Below, piece by piece: positions 55,769 through 63,368 of a stretch of 64,000 bases of DNA. Numbering within the stretch: the first letter of the stretch is position 1; every line of letters starts with the position of its first letter. The notes beneath the pieces are model-generated. The model had not been told where the DNA came from, ran no database searches, and was given only the letters and a program-made list of their open reading frames with translations. The stretch comes from Nocardia niigatensis NBRC 100131 (lineage in GTDB: Bacteria; Actinomycetota; Actinomycetes; Mycobacteriales; Mycobacteriaceae): positions 186,001 to 250,000 of the forward strand of contig NZ_BAGC01000041.1 of NCBI RefSeq assembly GCF_000308655.1. The letters are read 5' to 3'. A program made the position numbers and the translations under genes.

Positions 55769-56161
55769 CGATGTCCGACCCGGGCCCGATGCGGCTGACC
55801 TGGCCAGAGCGTGAGCGAAGGGCCGCGGCGCCGGTAGTTGGACGACAGGCGGAACGGGTCTTACTCGTTCCGCTGGCGTAGTCGCATGGTCATCGGCCGT
55901 CGGGGACCTGCCGCGCTGTGCGGAGCCGGTGAACCGGGCCCGCAACGTCTCCGATATCAGTCCGTGTGGTGTCTGCCTGATCAGCGTGGTGGCCAGGTGG
56001 ACGAGTTCGCGTTCCAGTGGCGCCGGAAGCGCATCGAGCACATCGCGATCATGTTGTGCGGCAGCTTGTTCGGCGGGTGTGGCATCGCGACCGCGGCCCC
56101 GCGGAACTTCGGCGCGAGCTCGGGCGACCGTGCGTCCAGGCCGCTCGCCTCTCACGCTGAG
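55769..56161. other. Region with a possible minus-strand remnant
   Basis: A minus-strand stretch around 55935-56050 reads AAQHDRDVLDALPAPLEREL then VHLATTLIRQTPHGLISETL, which looks protein-like and somewhat like a MarR C-terminal helix pair. The surrounding frame is Arg/Pro-rich, so only a remnant can be suggested. Confidence 0.3.
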
Positions 56162-56584
56162 TCATTCGTCGGTTGAGGTCGCGAACTTGACGGGTACCGC
56201 GCAGGAGGACAGGCCGACTGCGAACGAGACGGCTGTGGGTTCGTGCGGTGCTTGCTCGCTGGCTGCCACCTCGACGGTCAGCTCCGGCTTCGCCGCGGAG
56301 TCGATGATGACGGCCTCGAAGGACAGGACATCCTCGCGAGAGTCGGCGCCGGCGGGATAGGTGGTCCCGTCGTCGATCGTCAACTGGCTGTGTATGAAGG
56401 TCAGGCCCGATTCGGGGCTGACGCCGACGACGACGCGCACGTGTCCGACTCCGGCTTCTCCCGTGGGCGTCACGCGTACACCCACGCGCACCGGCGGCCC
56501 GCCCGGTGTGATGGTCACCTGTTCTGAGCTGGGATCGATGGTGAAGGGAGATCCGATCTCGCCGGTGAGCCCTATCGTGCCCAT
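56162..56584 (-). CDS. Hypothetical beta-rich protein
   Basis: This 140-residue protein starts at ATG 56584 with CAGGAG upstream. It is strand-rich and symmetrical (GSPFTIDPSSEQVTITPGGP, RVGVRVTPTGEAGVGHVRVV, GLTFIHSQLTIDDGTTYPAG, LSFEAVIIDSAAKPELTVEV), like an Ig or beta-sandwich domain. No signal peptide. Not recognised. Confidence 0.65.
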   Translation of the reverse strand: MGTIGLTGEIGSPFTIDPSSEQVTITPGGPPVRVGVRVTPTGEAGVGHVRVVVGVSPESGLTFIHSQLTIDDGTTYPAGADSREDVLSFEAVIIDSAAKPELTVEVAASEQAPHEPTAVSFAVGLSSCAVPVKFATSTDE

Positions 56585-57345
56585 GCTGTTCTCCTGATCT
56601 GAGTCCCTCGGATGTTGTTCGGGAGTTGCCGGTGGGCGTTGCCCGCCCCCGGCGTGCGTGCCAGGAGCGCGCAGGTCCGGACAGGGTGGGCGGGCAACGC
56701 GCTGCATCGGTGTTCTCGGCTTGGATACGCGTGAGCACCGACATCGGTCCTCTACCCGCTGACGAGGTCCGCTAATCACCGGCCCTCGGGCGCACCGTGT
56801 CGCCTGTATCCGGCGCGGGACTGCGGACTTCGACAAGGAGAGCGCGATGGTCAGGCAGCTGACCGCACTCGGTCCGCGTGCTCGGCCGACGCGCGGTGGC
56901 GATGGCCGAGTGGGTCTTCCTGGCGTCTTCGACCAGAGACCGGGACTCGGGCGGGTATCGATGGCTGGTCAGGCGCTCACGGCCACAGCCGGGAACGCGC
57001 CCAGCCGCCCGCGACTCGCTCGTACCGCAGGCGGTTGTGCCGACGCGCCGGGTCGCCTTGCCCCCAATTTCATACGATCTCCTGCCATCTCAACCCTCCC
57101 GGAGCTCGGCTATTGGCAAATGTTCTGCACCGCACCAGGTTCCGGTCCGCCAGCGGCCCCGCGCTGACGAGTCGGAATCGGCGGCGTGGGCGGCGACTCT
57201 CACCGAACGTTCATCACACCGAGCCGACCGGCCCCTCGGAGACCGAGCTCGCCGCGGGGCTCCGCTTCCTCGAGGGGTATCGTGCCCATCAGTTGCCTGT
57301 TTTAGCTGGTCAGTGGAACTATCGCCGCTAGACGAAGATGGAGCC
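56585..57345. other. Gene-poor region upstream of phoU
   Basis: No convincing gene. The plus frame just before phoU ends SETELAAGLRFLEGYRAHQL then PVLAGQWNYRR, protein-like for about 30 residues only, possibly the tail of a lost gene. Confidence 0.35.
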
Positions 57346-58017
57346 ATGCGGACCCAATACCACGCTGATCTCGCCCGTTTGGCCAGACAACTCGTGGCGA
57401 TGTGCTTGCACGACCGCACCGCGATCGCATCCGCGACGAACGCTCTGCTCAATGCCGATCTCGAGCAGGCAGAGCACACGATCGACGTGTGCGCGGAGAT
57501 CGACGCCATGCGTGATAGCTGCGAGCAGGCCGCTGTCGGGCTGTTGGCCCTGCAAGCCCCCGTCGCCAGCGAATTGCGCCAGGTCGTCACCGCCCTGCAT
57601 CTCGTCAGCGATCTCACCCGGATGAGTGCCCTCGCCAGTCACATCGCCAATGTCGCCCGTCGTCGCCATCCGGATCACGCCGTTCCGGACTCGGTCCGCC
57701 CGATTGTCGCCCAGATGGGCGAGGCCGCGATCGCGATAGTCACGAGCGCCGCGCACGTCTTGGATTCCCGCGACCCCGGTGACGCGGCGCGGCTCGATCA
57801 GCAGGACGACGTGATGGACGAGCTGCACCGTGAGCTGTTCGTCACGGTGCTCGGCGCGAACTGGACCGACGGGGTGACCGCCGCCGTCGATCTCACCTTG
57901 CTCGGCCGCTACTACGAGCGTTTCGCCGATCATGCCGTGCAGGTCGGCCGCCGCACCATCTTCCTCGCCACCGGCAAAGACCCGCAGACCTGGCTCGAGG
58001 AGCGGGAATCACTCTGA
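57346..58017 (+). CDS. phoU: Phosphate signalling protein PhoU
   Basis: PhoU is a cytoplasmic regulator linking the Pst transporter with the phosphate two-component system. This 223-residue all-helical protein has two PhoU domains (ADLARLARQLVAMCLHDRTA through ELRQVVTALHLVSDLTRMSA, then DQQDDVMDELHRELFVTVLG and LLGRYYERFADHAVQVGRRT). The metal-cluster motif E/DxxxD (ERFADHAVQVGRR) is present. No pst genes are adjacent, so it may be one of several PhoU copies. It is followed by a strong hairpin. Confidence 0.95.
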   Translation: MRTQYHADLARLARQLVAMCLHDRTAIASATNALLNADLEQAEHTIDVCAEIDAMRDSCEQAAVGLLALQAPVASELRQVVTALHLVSDLTRMSALASHIANVARRRHPDHAVPDSVRPIVAQMGEAAIAIVTSAAHVLDSRDPGDAARLDQQDDVMDELHRELFVTVLGANWTDGVTAAVDLTLLGRYYERFADHAVQVGRRTIFLATGKDPQTWLEERESL

Positions 58018-58111
58018 CCACGCCCATGACGCGGCGCCGAACTCCTGCCCGATATCACGTGCTCGGCTGGTCGGAGACTGGCGTCAGGGTCGGGTCCCCG
58101 GCTGCCGGCAC

Positions 58112-58140
58112 CTCGCGCCGGCCGGTTCGGCCGGCGCGAG
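58112..58140 (+). terminator. Terminator after phoU, with repeat-family loop
   Basis: CTCGCGCCGGCC and GGCCGGCGCGAG form a perfect 12-bp stem around GGTTC. The GGCC-GGTTC-GG centre is the same as in hairpin B of the dispersed repeats. Confidence 0.8.
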
Positions 58141-58198
58141 CAGCGGCGGACCAGGGCGTATGCCAGCCGGTGCTGGGGTCGTACGGTCCAAACGCGCA

Positions 58199-58453
58199 CT
58201 ACCGCTGCGGAATCAGCGGAAGTAAGTCGGGTGATTTGCAGCCAATTGTGCGCGAATACACCGGTTGTCCCGCAATCGGCCAGATCACGTCTTCGCCGAG
58301 GCGAACGCCACGCGCGATCCCCAGATCTCGCAACGCACCGTGGATCGTCCCGGCCGCACACTGGAAATCGACGATGCGAGCGGCGTGGTCGGTGAGCACG
58401 AGGGCCCAGCGGATGCCCTGGGCCGCAGTCGGTTCCGCCTGTTGGATATCCGG
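58199..58453 (-). pseudogene. Unidentified gene remnant
   Basis: The frame reads DIQQAEPTAAQGIRWALVLT, DHAARIVDFQCAAGTIHGAL, RDLGIARGVRLGEDVIWPIA and GQPVYSRTIGCKSPDLLPLI to TAG 58199. The protein character is good, but a TGA lies just upstream in frame and no start codon precedes it. It is the C-terminal end of an unrecognised protein. Confidence 0.4.
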
Positions 58454-58514
58454 AGCGCAGGATCACACGACGGTCATGTTCGCTGAATCGGGCAACAGAG
58501 CGGACGGCGGTGGA

Positions 58515-58907
58515 CTACCTCTCGGTAGTTTGCGGTGTGGCTGTGGTGTGGTGGAGTCCGCGGGCGTCGGTGGCTGCTGGGCCGCCTCCGGTGCCGCCGT
58601 TGTCGTCGGGGTTGGTGCAGCCGTTACCGGTCTGGCTGGGATCGGTGCAGGTGTTGTCGTCTCCGCCGTTGTCGTCGCAGTTTCCGGTGTCGCAGCCGTG
58701 GGGTGGGACCGGCGGGGGTGGGGCAGGTGGGACGGCGTCGTTGACGGGCCGGCTCAGCGGGCGATCGAGTTGCACTATGGCAGGCGCTGGGCTCGACGCG
58801 GCCACGGCCGGTGCGGCTGCCAGCGGGGGAATCGCCATCGCCACCCCGGCCAGCACGGCCGTGGTCAACAGCCGATGCGTGGCGCTTCGGTGAGTTTCGT
58901 TGGTCAT
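58515..58907 (-). CDS. Secreted Pro-rich, Cys/Asp/Gly-rich protein
   Basis: This 130-residue product has a clear signal peptide (THRLLTTAVLAGVAMAIPPL, cleavage near AVAA). A Pro run (PPAPPPPVPPHGC) and a low-complexity acidic segment with four cysteines follow (CDTGNCDDNGGDDNTCTDPS and GNGCTNPDDNGGTGGG). It should be exported; the Asp/Asn/Gly runs could bind Ca2+ (inference). ATG 58907 follows GGAAAGG. It resembles the fragment at 20761-20940. Confidence 0.65.
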   Translation of the reverse strand: MTNETHRSATHRLLTTAVLAGVAMAIPPLAAAPAVAASSPAPAIVQLDRPLSRPVNDAVPPAPPPPVPPHGCDTGNCDDNGGDDNTCTDPSQTGNGCTNPDDNGGTGGGPAATDARGLHHTTATPQTTER

Positions 58908-59088
58908 CAGAATTGCCTTTCCGGAACATTGCCTTTCCGGCTGTGAATTCCGCCTCGGCGGGCAAAATCCGAGCAAACTGAATCCTACCCAGGTAATGAT
59001 CAGCGGAAAACAGTCATTTCCGGCAGCGAGACGGGAGCTGGATACAGCCCGGTGGAACGCCGACTGCACGGCACTCTCGGAGTCGATC

Positions 59089-59155
59089 CTTGTCCGTCGA
59101 TCTTCCACGGACCCGCGACGGCCGGTTCGGGCCGCCAGAGGTTGCGGGCGGCCAC
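59089..59155 (+). repeat. Outlying degenerate copy of the dispersed repeat
   Basis: TGTCCGTCGATCTTCCACGG (linker) is followed by GCGACGGCCGGTTCGGGCCG, a B-like hairpin with the GGTTC loop. It is the right-most recognisable copy. Confidence 0.5.
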
Positions 59156-59239
59156 TGGAGCGAAAACGGCTTGGGTTCAAGCGAATCGGATTAGGATCCG
59201 ACCAGTTTGGAATTTCATCGTTTCAGAGTGGAGAAGACG

Positions 59240-59514
59240 ATGGGTAAGCGGTTCGGGCGGCTGTTGTCGCGGGCGTGGTGATGTCCGGGCCGGCGGTCGG
59301 GGTTACCTCGGCCGCCACTGAGCCGGTTTCGCCGGTGGTGAGGACCGGGAGTTCGGTGCCGCCGGTGGGCGTCGAGAGTTCGGTACTCTACGACTCGGGC
59401 AGTAGTGGGCTACTGCCATTCTTGCCCGCTGTGGCGAATGCCCTGGGGCCCGGGCTGTGCCTCGCGGTGTTCATGGACTTGAATCTGTGCCACGTGGGGC
59501 ACGGCGACCTCTGA
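59240..59514 (+). pseudogene. Small secreted protein with a frameshift in its signal peptide
   Basis: ATG 59240 gives MGKRFGRLLSRAW and stops. The adjacent frame carries VRAAVVAGVVMSGPAVGVTS, then AATEPVSPVVRTGSSVPPVG and SSGLLPFLPAVANALGPGLC, LAVFMDLNLCHVGHGDL. Joining the two frames yields a normal signal peptide and a mature domain of about 65 residues with two cysteines. A frameshift near 59255 or a sequencing slip explains it. Confidence 0.5.
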
Positions 59515-59631
59515 GTTGAGGTCGGCCGGGGAGCGCGGAAAGCGGCTGCCCGCCGATGCCGATGCCCAGGCCGGATGGTGAGCCCCCGCCGGGATCGATT
59601 GCCGGACAGGGGCTTTCGCGGTTCCGGGCTG

Positions 59632-59823
59632 CTAACGCTGCCAGATGCGACTGTCGATGAAGTCCGTCCACACATCGGCGGGGAACGCCAGGATCGGACC
59701 GCGACCGTTGTCCTTCGTATCGCGCACCAGCGTGACAGCTGGGTCGTGCCGAACCTCGACACACTCCTTGCCAGCATCGGAGAAGCTCGACTTGTACCAC
59801 TCGCTCATTGCCGGCTTCTTCAT
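59632..59823 (-). CDS. DUF397 protein
   Basis: This 63-residue protein reads SEWYKSSFSDAGKECVEVRH, VRDTKDNGRGPILAFPADVW and TDFIDSRIW, the classic DUF397 pattern (W.KSS.S...CVEV, then VRDSKDP). These proteins are partners of Scr1-like/DUF5753 regulators. The ATG overlaps the regulator stop (59820-59823), showing translational coupling. Confidence 0.95.
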   Translation of the reverse strand: MKKPAMSEWYKSSFSDAGKECVEVRHDPAVTLVRDTKDNGRGPILAFPADVWTDFIDSRIWQR

Positions 59824-60722
59824 GCCGCGTGCTCCTTTGCGATTCGCACCAGAAAGTCCCGGGTGTCCTGCGCCGTCAACGCTACAGCCCGGAGACCGGC
59901 GATTGCTTCACGATATTCATTGATCTCCTCGTCGTGCTCGTGGAGAACGCTGCCAATAGCGCCTTCGGCGTATACCACTGGCGGCAAAGTCATCCCACTC
60001 GCGCCCTTGGGCAGATGGAGCAGAATGAACTGCTGTATGACCAGCCCCGGATGCGGGCCGATAGCGAAGGGGAGCGCCCGGATCTCGATATTGTCCCGGT
60101 CTCCAACTTCGGCAAGCCACCGCAGTTGCGCTGACATGACCTCCGGCAGTCCGGGCCTGTTCCACAAGACCGCTTCGGATATGAACGCCTCCAACCGAAA
60201 ACCGGTATCGTCCAACCGTTTTTGCCGCTTTTGGGTGAGCTCGACCCGCCGTTCTACATCCACAGCGGACAGGCGTGGCAGGGTGACGCGGACGATTTCC
60301 CGTCGGTAGTCAGGGGTCTGAAGCAAGCCGGGCACGATAACCGGTTGATACGTGATGATCTGATCCGCGACTCCTTCGAGCCGGAGGAGCTTCTCGAAGT
60401 TCGGCGCGACTTGGTCGCTGTACGGCTTCCAGAACCCTTTCGAGTTACCCTGTGCCTTGGCCGCACTGTCCTGTGCTCGAACCTCTTCCAGCAGCCCGAG
60501 TGCCTTGGCCGCGTCTTCATGGGAAGCCTGGTAGTACTCGAGCAGGTCCTTGATCTGCGGCCTGGTGAGCTTGGTCGGCGAACCTTCCTCCATTCGCATC
60601 AAGACGAATCGCGTGACCTCGAGGTGCGCTGCCGCGGCCGACAGAGCCGTTCGAGGGGCCTTGGATCGCACGGACTTCATGAAGTTGCCGAAATCCATGC
60701 GCGAGACAGTCAAACCGGCCAT
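59820..60722 (-). CDS. Helix-turn-helix regulator with DUF5753 (Scr1-like)
   Basis: This 300-residue protein has an N-terminal XRE-type HTH (RTALSAAAAHLEVTRFVLMR, MEEGSPTKLTRPQIKDLLEY). The DUF5753 domain follows (QIITYQPVIVPGLLQTPDYR, QKRQKRLDDTGFRLEAFISE, RALPFAIGPHPGLVIQQFIL). Such proteins pair with small DUF397 partners and control development or secondary metabolism in Streptomyces. ATG 60722 was chosen. It is divergent from three small genes that are probable targets. Confidence 0.93.
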   Translation of the reverse strand: MAGLTVSRMDFGNFMKSVRSKAPRTALSAAAAHLEVTRFVLMRMEEGSPTKLTRPQIKDLLEYYQASHEDAAKALGLLEEVRAQDSAAKAQGNSKGFWKPYSDQVAPNFEKLLRLEGVADQIITYQPVIVPGLLQTPDYRREIVRVTLPRLSAVDVERRVELTQKRQKRLDDTGFRLEAFISEAVLWNRPGLPEVMSAQLRWLAEVGDRDNIEIRALPFAIGPHPGLVIQQFILLHLPKGASGMTLPPVVYAEGAIGSVLHEHDEEINEYREAIAGLRAVALTAQDTRDFLVRIAKEHAA

Positions 60723-60915
60723 TTTGTTAGCCTCGCTATCTGGGAAACGTTCGTTACGCACATGTGCGCGTCGCACTTTCAACTTTATTTCACGCACTGT
60801 TGGGTGCGCACCTAAATCCGATGCTTTTGGGTGCACACTTGACCCATCACACCCAGCGGCTACCACCAGATCGGCTGCCACAGGGAATTCATCCGGAAAG
60901 CCGATAGGAGCTGTA

Positions 60916-61143
60916 ATGCCTTGGGATGCTTGGGCTTTGATGCTCTTCACTCTGGTTGAGGCGTTGGTCTTCATCGCCTGCCTCGCCGGGGATATAAGAA
61001 ATTCCGGTCGGTACGGAAAGAGAAATCGAGGCCGTCATCGACGTGGGCGGAAGGGAATTGGCGAGCGGCGGGAGGTGAATGGGACGTGGATGACTACGAG
61101 CGGCTGGAAAGTTGCGATGTCGGGGAGCGGGAACCGGCGATGA
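60916..61143 (+). CDS. Small membrane-anchored basic protein
   Basis: The 75-residue product has one membrane segment (AWALMLFTLVEALVFIACLA) and a strongly basic tail (YGKRNRGRHRRGRKGIGERR). AGGAG precedes ATG 60916. It overlaps the next gene. Found in front of Scr1-like regulator clusters; function unknown. Confidence 0.6.
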   Translation: MPWDAWALMLFTLVEALVFIACLAGDIRNSGRYGKRNRGRHRRGRKGIGERREVNGTWMTTSGWKVAMSGSGNRR

Positions 61144-61322
61144 CCCCCACCGAAGCGATGGAATCGCTTGTGCTGCACCATGACTGCGTCACGGCGAGGT
61201 GTGAGCGGAAGATGGCGGCGGGGCAGATCGTCAAGATCGAGGCGGAGCGGGTCGAGTCCGCGAAGGTCATTCGGTTTCCGGTCGGCCGAAAGGAGCCGGG
61301 TTGTGGCACGTGCGATCCGTAA
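61086..61322 (+). CDS. Small soluble protein with a Cys pair
   Basis: The 78-residue product starts at GTG 61086 and overlaps the previous gene by 58 bases. It reads DDYERLESCDVGEREPAMTP, TEAMESLVLHHDCVTARCER and ends GRKEPGCGTCDP. The terminal CxxC and the HHDC motif hint at metal binding, an inference. Confidence 0.55.
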   Translation: MDDYERLESCDVGEREPAMTPTEAMESLVLHHDCVTARCERKMAAGQIVKIEAERVESAKVIRFPVGRKEPGCGTCDP

Positions 61323-61509
61323 TCGGCACCGGGCGCCCCATCGGCGGCCCGCCACGCTCGCCGAGGCGAAGAGCGGGCTCGACCGGCATCTGGCGTGCGT
61401 GGACGACTGTGACGCGAAGCAGTACTACCAGGTCGCCATCCGGCAGATGGTTCGCGGGCCCGGCCCGGGCTGGAACATCTGGCGACCGGACACCGACCGA
61501 GCCCGGTAA
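61303..61509 (+). CDS. Small basic protein of unknown function
   Basis: The 68-residue product starts at GTG 61303 with AAAGGAG upstream, inside the end of the preceding gene. It reads PATLAEAKSGLDRHLACVDD, CDAKQYYQVAIRQMVRGPGP and GWNIWRPDTD. It is the last gene of the three-gene cluster before a strong hairpin. Confidence 0.55.
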   Translation: MARAIRNRHRAPHRRPATLAEAKSGLDRHLACVDDCDAKQYYQVAIRQMVRGPGPGWNIWRPDTDRAR

Positions 61510-61515
61510 CGAGAA

Positions 61516-61544
61516 TGGCGCATCACCCGGAAGGTGATGCGCCA
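61516..61544 (+). terminator. Bidirectional hairpin terminator
   Basis: TGGCGCATCACC and GGTGATGCGCCA form a perfect 12-bp stem with loop CGGAA between convergent genes (the small-gene cluster and proS). Confidence 0.85.
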
Positions 61545-61561
61545 CTTCGAATTCGGAAGGA

Positions 61562-63310
61562 TCAGCCGCGGATCTTGGCCGCCACGGTGGCGACGGCGGT
61601 CTCGGCGGGCAGCTCCTCGGCGGTGCCGGCGAAGCGGTCGCGGAGTTCGATCTTGCCCTCGGCCCAGCCGCGGCCGACGACCACGATGAAGGGCATGCCG
61701 AGCAGTTCGGCGTCCTTGAACTTCACGCCCGGGGAGGCGGTGCGGTCGTCGAGGAGCACCTCGAAACCGAGCGAATCGAGTTCGGCGGCAACCTGTTCGG
61801 CGCCGGCGCGGGCGCCCTCGTCCTTGTTGGCGATGACGACATGGACGTCGAACGGCGCCACGCCGCGGGGCCAGCGCAGGCCCTTCTCGTCGTGCATCTG
61901 CTCGGCGAGCACGGCGACCATGCGGGAGACGCCGACGCCGTAGGAGCCCATGGTGAGGCGGACCGGCTTGCCGTTCTCGCCCAGCACGTCGACCTCGAAG
62001 GCGTCGGTGTACTTCTGGCCGAGCTGGAAGATGTGGCCGATCTCGATGCCGCGCGCGGCCTCCAGGACGCCGCGGCCGTCGGGCGACGGGTCACCGTCGC
62101 GAACCTCGGCGGCCTCGATGGTGCCGTCGGCGACGAAGTCACGGCCGGCGACCAGGCCGACGTAGTGCTTGCCGGGCTCGTCGGCGCCGGTGATCCAGCT
62201 GGTGCCGGAGACCACGCGCGGGTCGACCAGGTAGCGAACACCGTTGGCCTGCAGCGCCTTCGGGCCGATGTAGCCCTTCACCAGGAACGGGTTGGCCTTG
62301 AAGTCGGTCTCGTCGAGCAGCTGCACCTCGGCGGGTTCGACGGACGCCTCGAGGCGCTTCTCGTCGACCTCGCGGTCGCCGGGGATGCCGATGCCGAGGA
62401 GCTCGGTCTTGCCGTCGGGGTAGACCAGCTTGACCATGACGTTCTTGAGGGTGTCGGCGGCGGTCGCCTCGCGGCCCAGCACGTTCGCGCTGTTGGCCCA
62501 GTCGACCAGCGTCGCGATGGTCGGCGTGTCCGGGGTGTCGTGGACGACGGCGTCGGCCTGACTCTCCAGCGGGATGGCCGGAGGCGCGGCGGTGACCACG
62601 GCCTCCACGTTCGCGGCGTAACCGGATTCACGGCAGATCACGTAGGTGTCCTCGCCGACGGGACTGTCGGCCAGGAACTCCTCGGAGGCCGAGCCGCCCA
62701 TGGCGCCGGAGGTGGCGGCCACGATGACGTACTTGACGCCGAGGCGGTCGAAGATCTTCTGGTAGGCCTCGCGGTGAGCGTTGTAGCTCTTCTTCAGCCC
62801 GTCCTCGTCGAGGTCGAAGGAGTACGAGTCCTTCATGATGAACTCGCGCCCGCGCAGGATGCCCGCGCGCGGACGGCCTTCGTCGCGATACTTGGTCTGG
62901 ATCTGGTACAGCGTGACCGGCAGATCCTTGTACGAGTTGTACTCGCCCTTCACGGTGAGCGCGAACAGCTCCTCGTGGGTGGGGCCGAGCAGGTAGTCCT
63001 GGCCCTTGCGGTCCTTCAACCGGAACAGGCCGTCGCCGTACTCGGTCCAGCGGTTGGTGGTCTCGTACGGTTCGCGCGGCAGCAGCGCCGGCAGCGAGAT
63101 CTCCTGGGCCCCGATGGCGTTCATTTCCGACCGGACGACATCCTCGACCTTGCGCAGCGTGCGCAGGCCGAGCGGCAGCCACGAGTAGACGCCTGGCGCG
63201 ATACGACGCACGTAACCGGCACGCACCAGCAGCTTGTGGCTGGGCACCTCGGCGTCGGCGGGGTCGTCGCGCAGGGTGCGCAGGAACAGGTGGGAGAGGC
63301 GGGTGATCAC
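61562..63310 (-). CDS. proS: Prolyl-tRNA synthetase, bacterial type
   Basis: This 582-residue class II synthetase charges tRNA-Pro. Motif 1 region [20 protein letters not shown], motif 2 [20 protein letters not shown]-like ([20 protein letters not shown]) and motif 3 [16 protein letters not shown] are visible. The editing (INS) domain separates motifs 2 and 3. A C-terminal anticodon domain begins near [18 protein letters not shown] 63310 was chosen ([20 protein letters not shown]). The length is standard. Confidence 0.97.
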   Translation of the reverse strand: MITRLSHLFLRTLRDDPADAEVPSHKLLVRAGYVRRIAPGVYSWLPLGLRTLRKVEDVVRSEMNAIGAQEISLPALLPREPYETTNRWTEYGDGLFRLKDRKGQDYLLGPTHEELFALTVKGEYNSYKDLPVTLYQIQTKYRDEGRPRAGILRGREFIMKDSYSFDLDEDGLKKSYNAHREAYQKIFDRLGVKYVIVAATSGAMGGSASEEFLADSPVGEDTYVICRESGYAANVEAVVTAAPPAIPLESQADAVVHDTPDTPTIATLVDWANSANVLGREATAADTLKNVMVKLVYPDGKTELLGIGIPGDREVDEKRLEASVEPAEVQLLDETDFKANPFLVKGYIGPKALQANGVRYLVDPRVVSGTSWITGADEPGKHYVGLVAGRDFVADGTIEAAEVRDGDPSPDGRGVLEAARGIEIGHIFQLGQKYTDAFEVDVLGENGKPVRLTMGSYGVGVSRMVAVLAEQMHDEKGLRWPRGVAPFDVHVVIANKDEGARAGAEQVAAELDSLGFEVLLDDRTASPGVKFKDAELLGMPFIVVVGRGWAEGKIELRDRFAGTAEELPAETAVATVAAKIRG

Positions 63311-63368
63311 GGCTCAACACAGTAGCCGCTGCTCGCGCACAGTTCACAGGGCATTACCGTGTTGGCTC

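Noticed and set aside
54548-56155. 535-codon minus-strand open frame
   Set aside because: Runs antisense through the acyltransferase and MarR genes; only a short stretch near 55935-56050 looks protein-like.
22575-59155. Insertion sequence or prophage as source of the accessory zone
   Set aside because: I found no transposase, integrase, terminase or phage structural gene in the window.
61841-63325. 494-codon plus-strand open frame opposite proS
   Set aside because: Antisense shadow of proS; repetitive Val/Gly/Asp/His composition.
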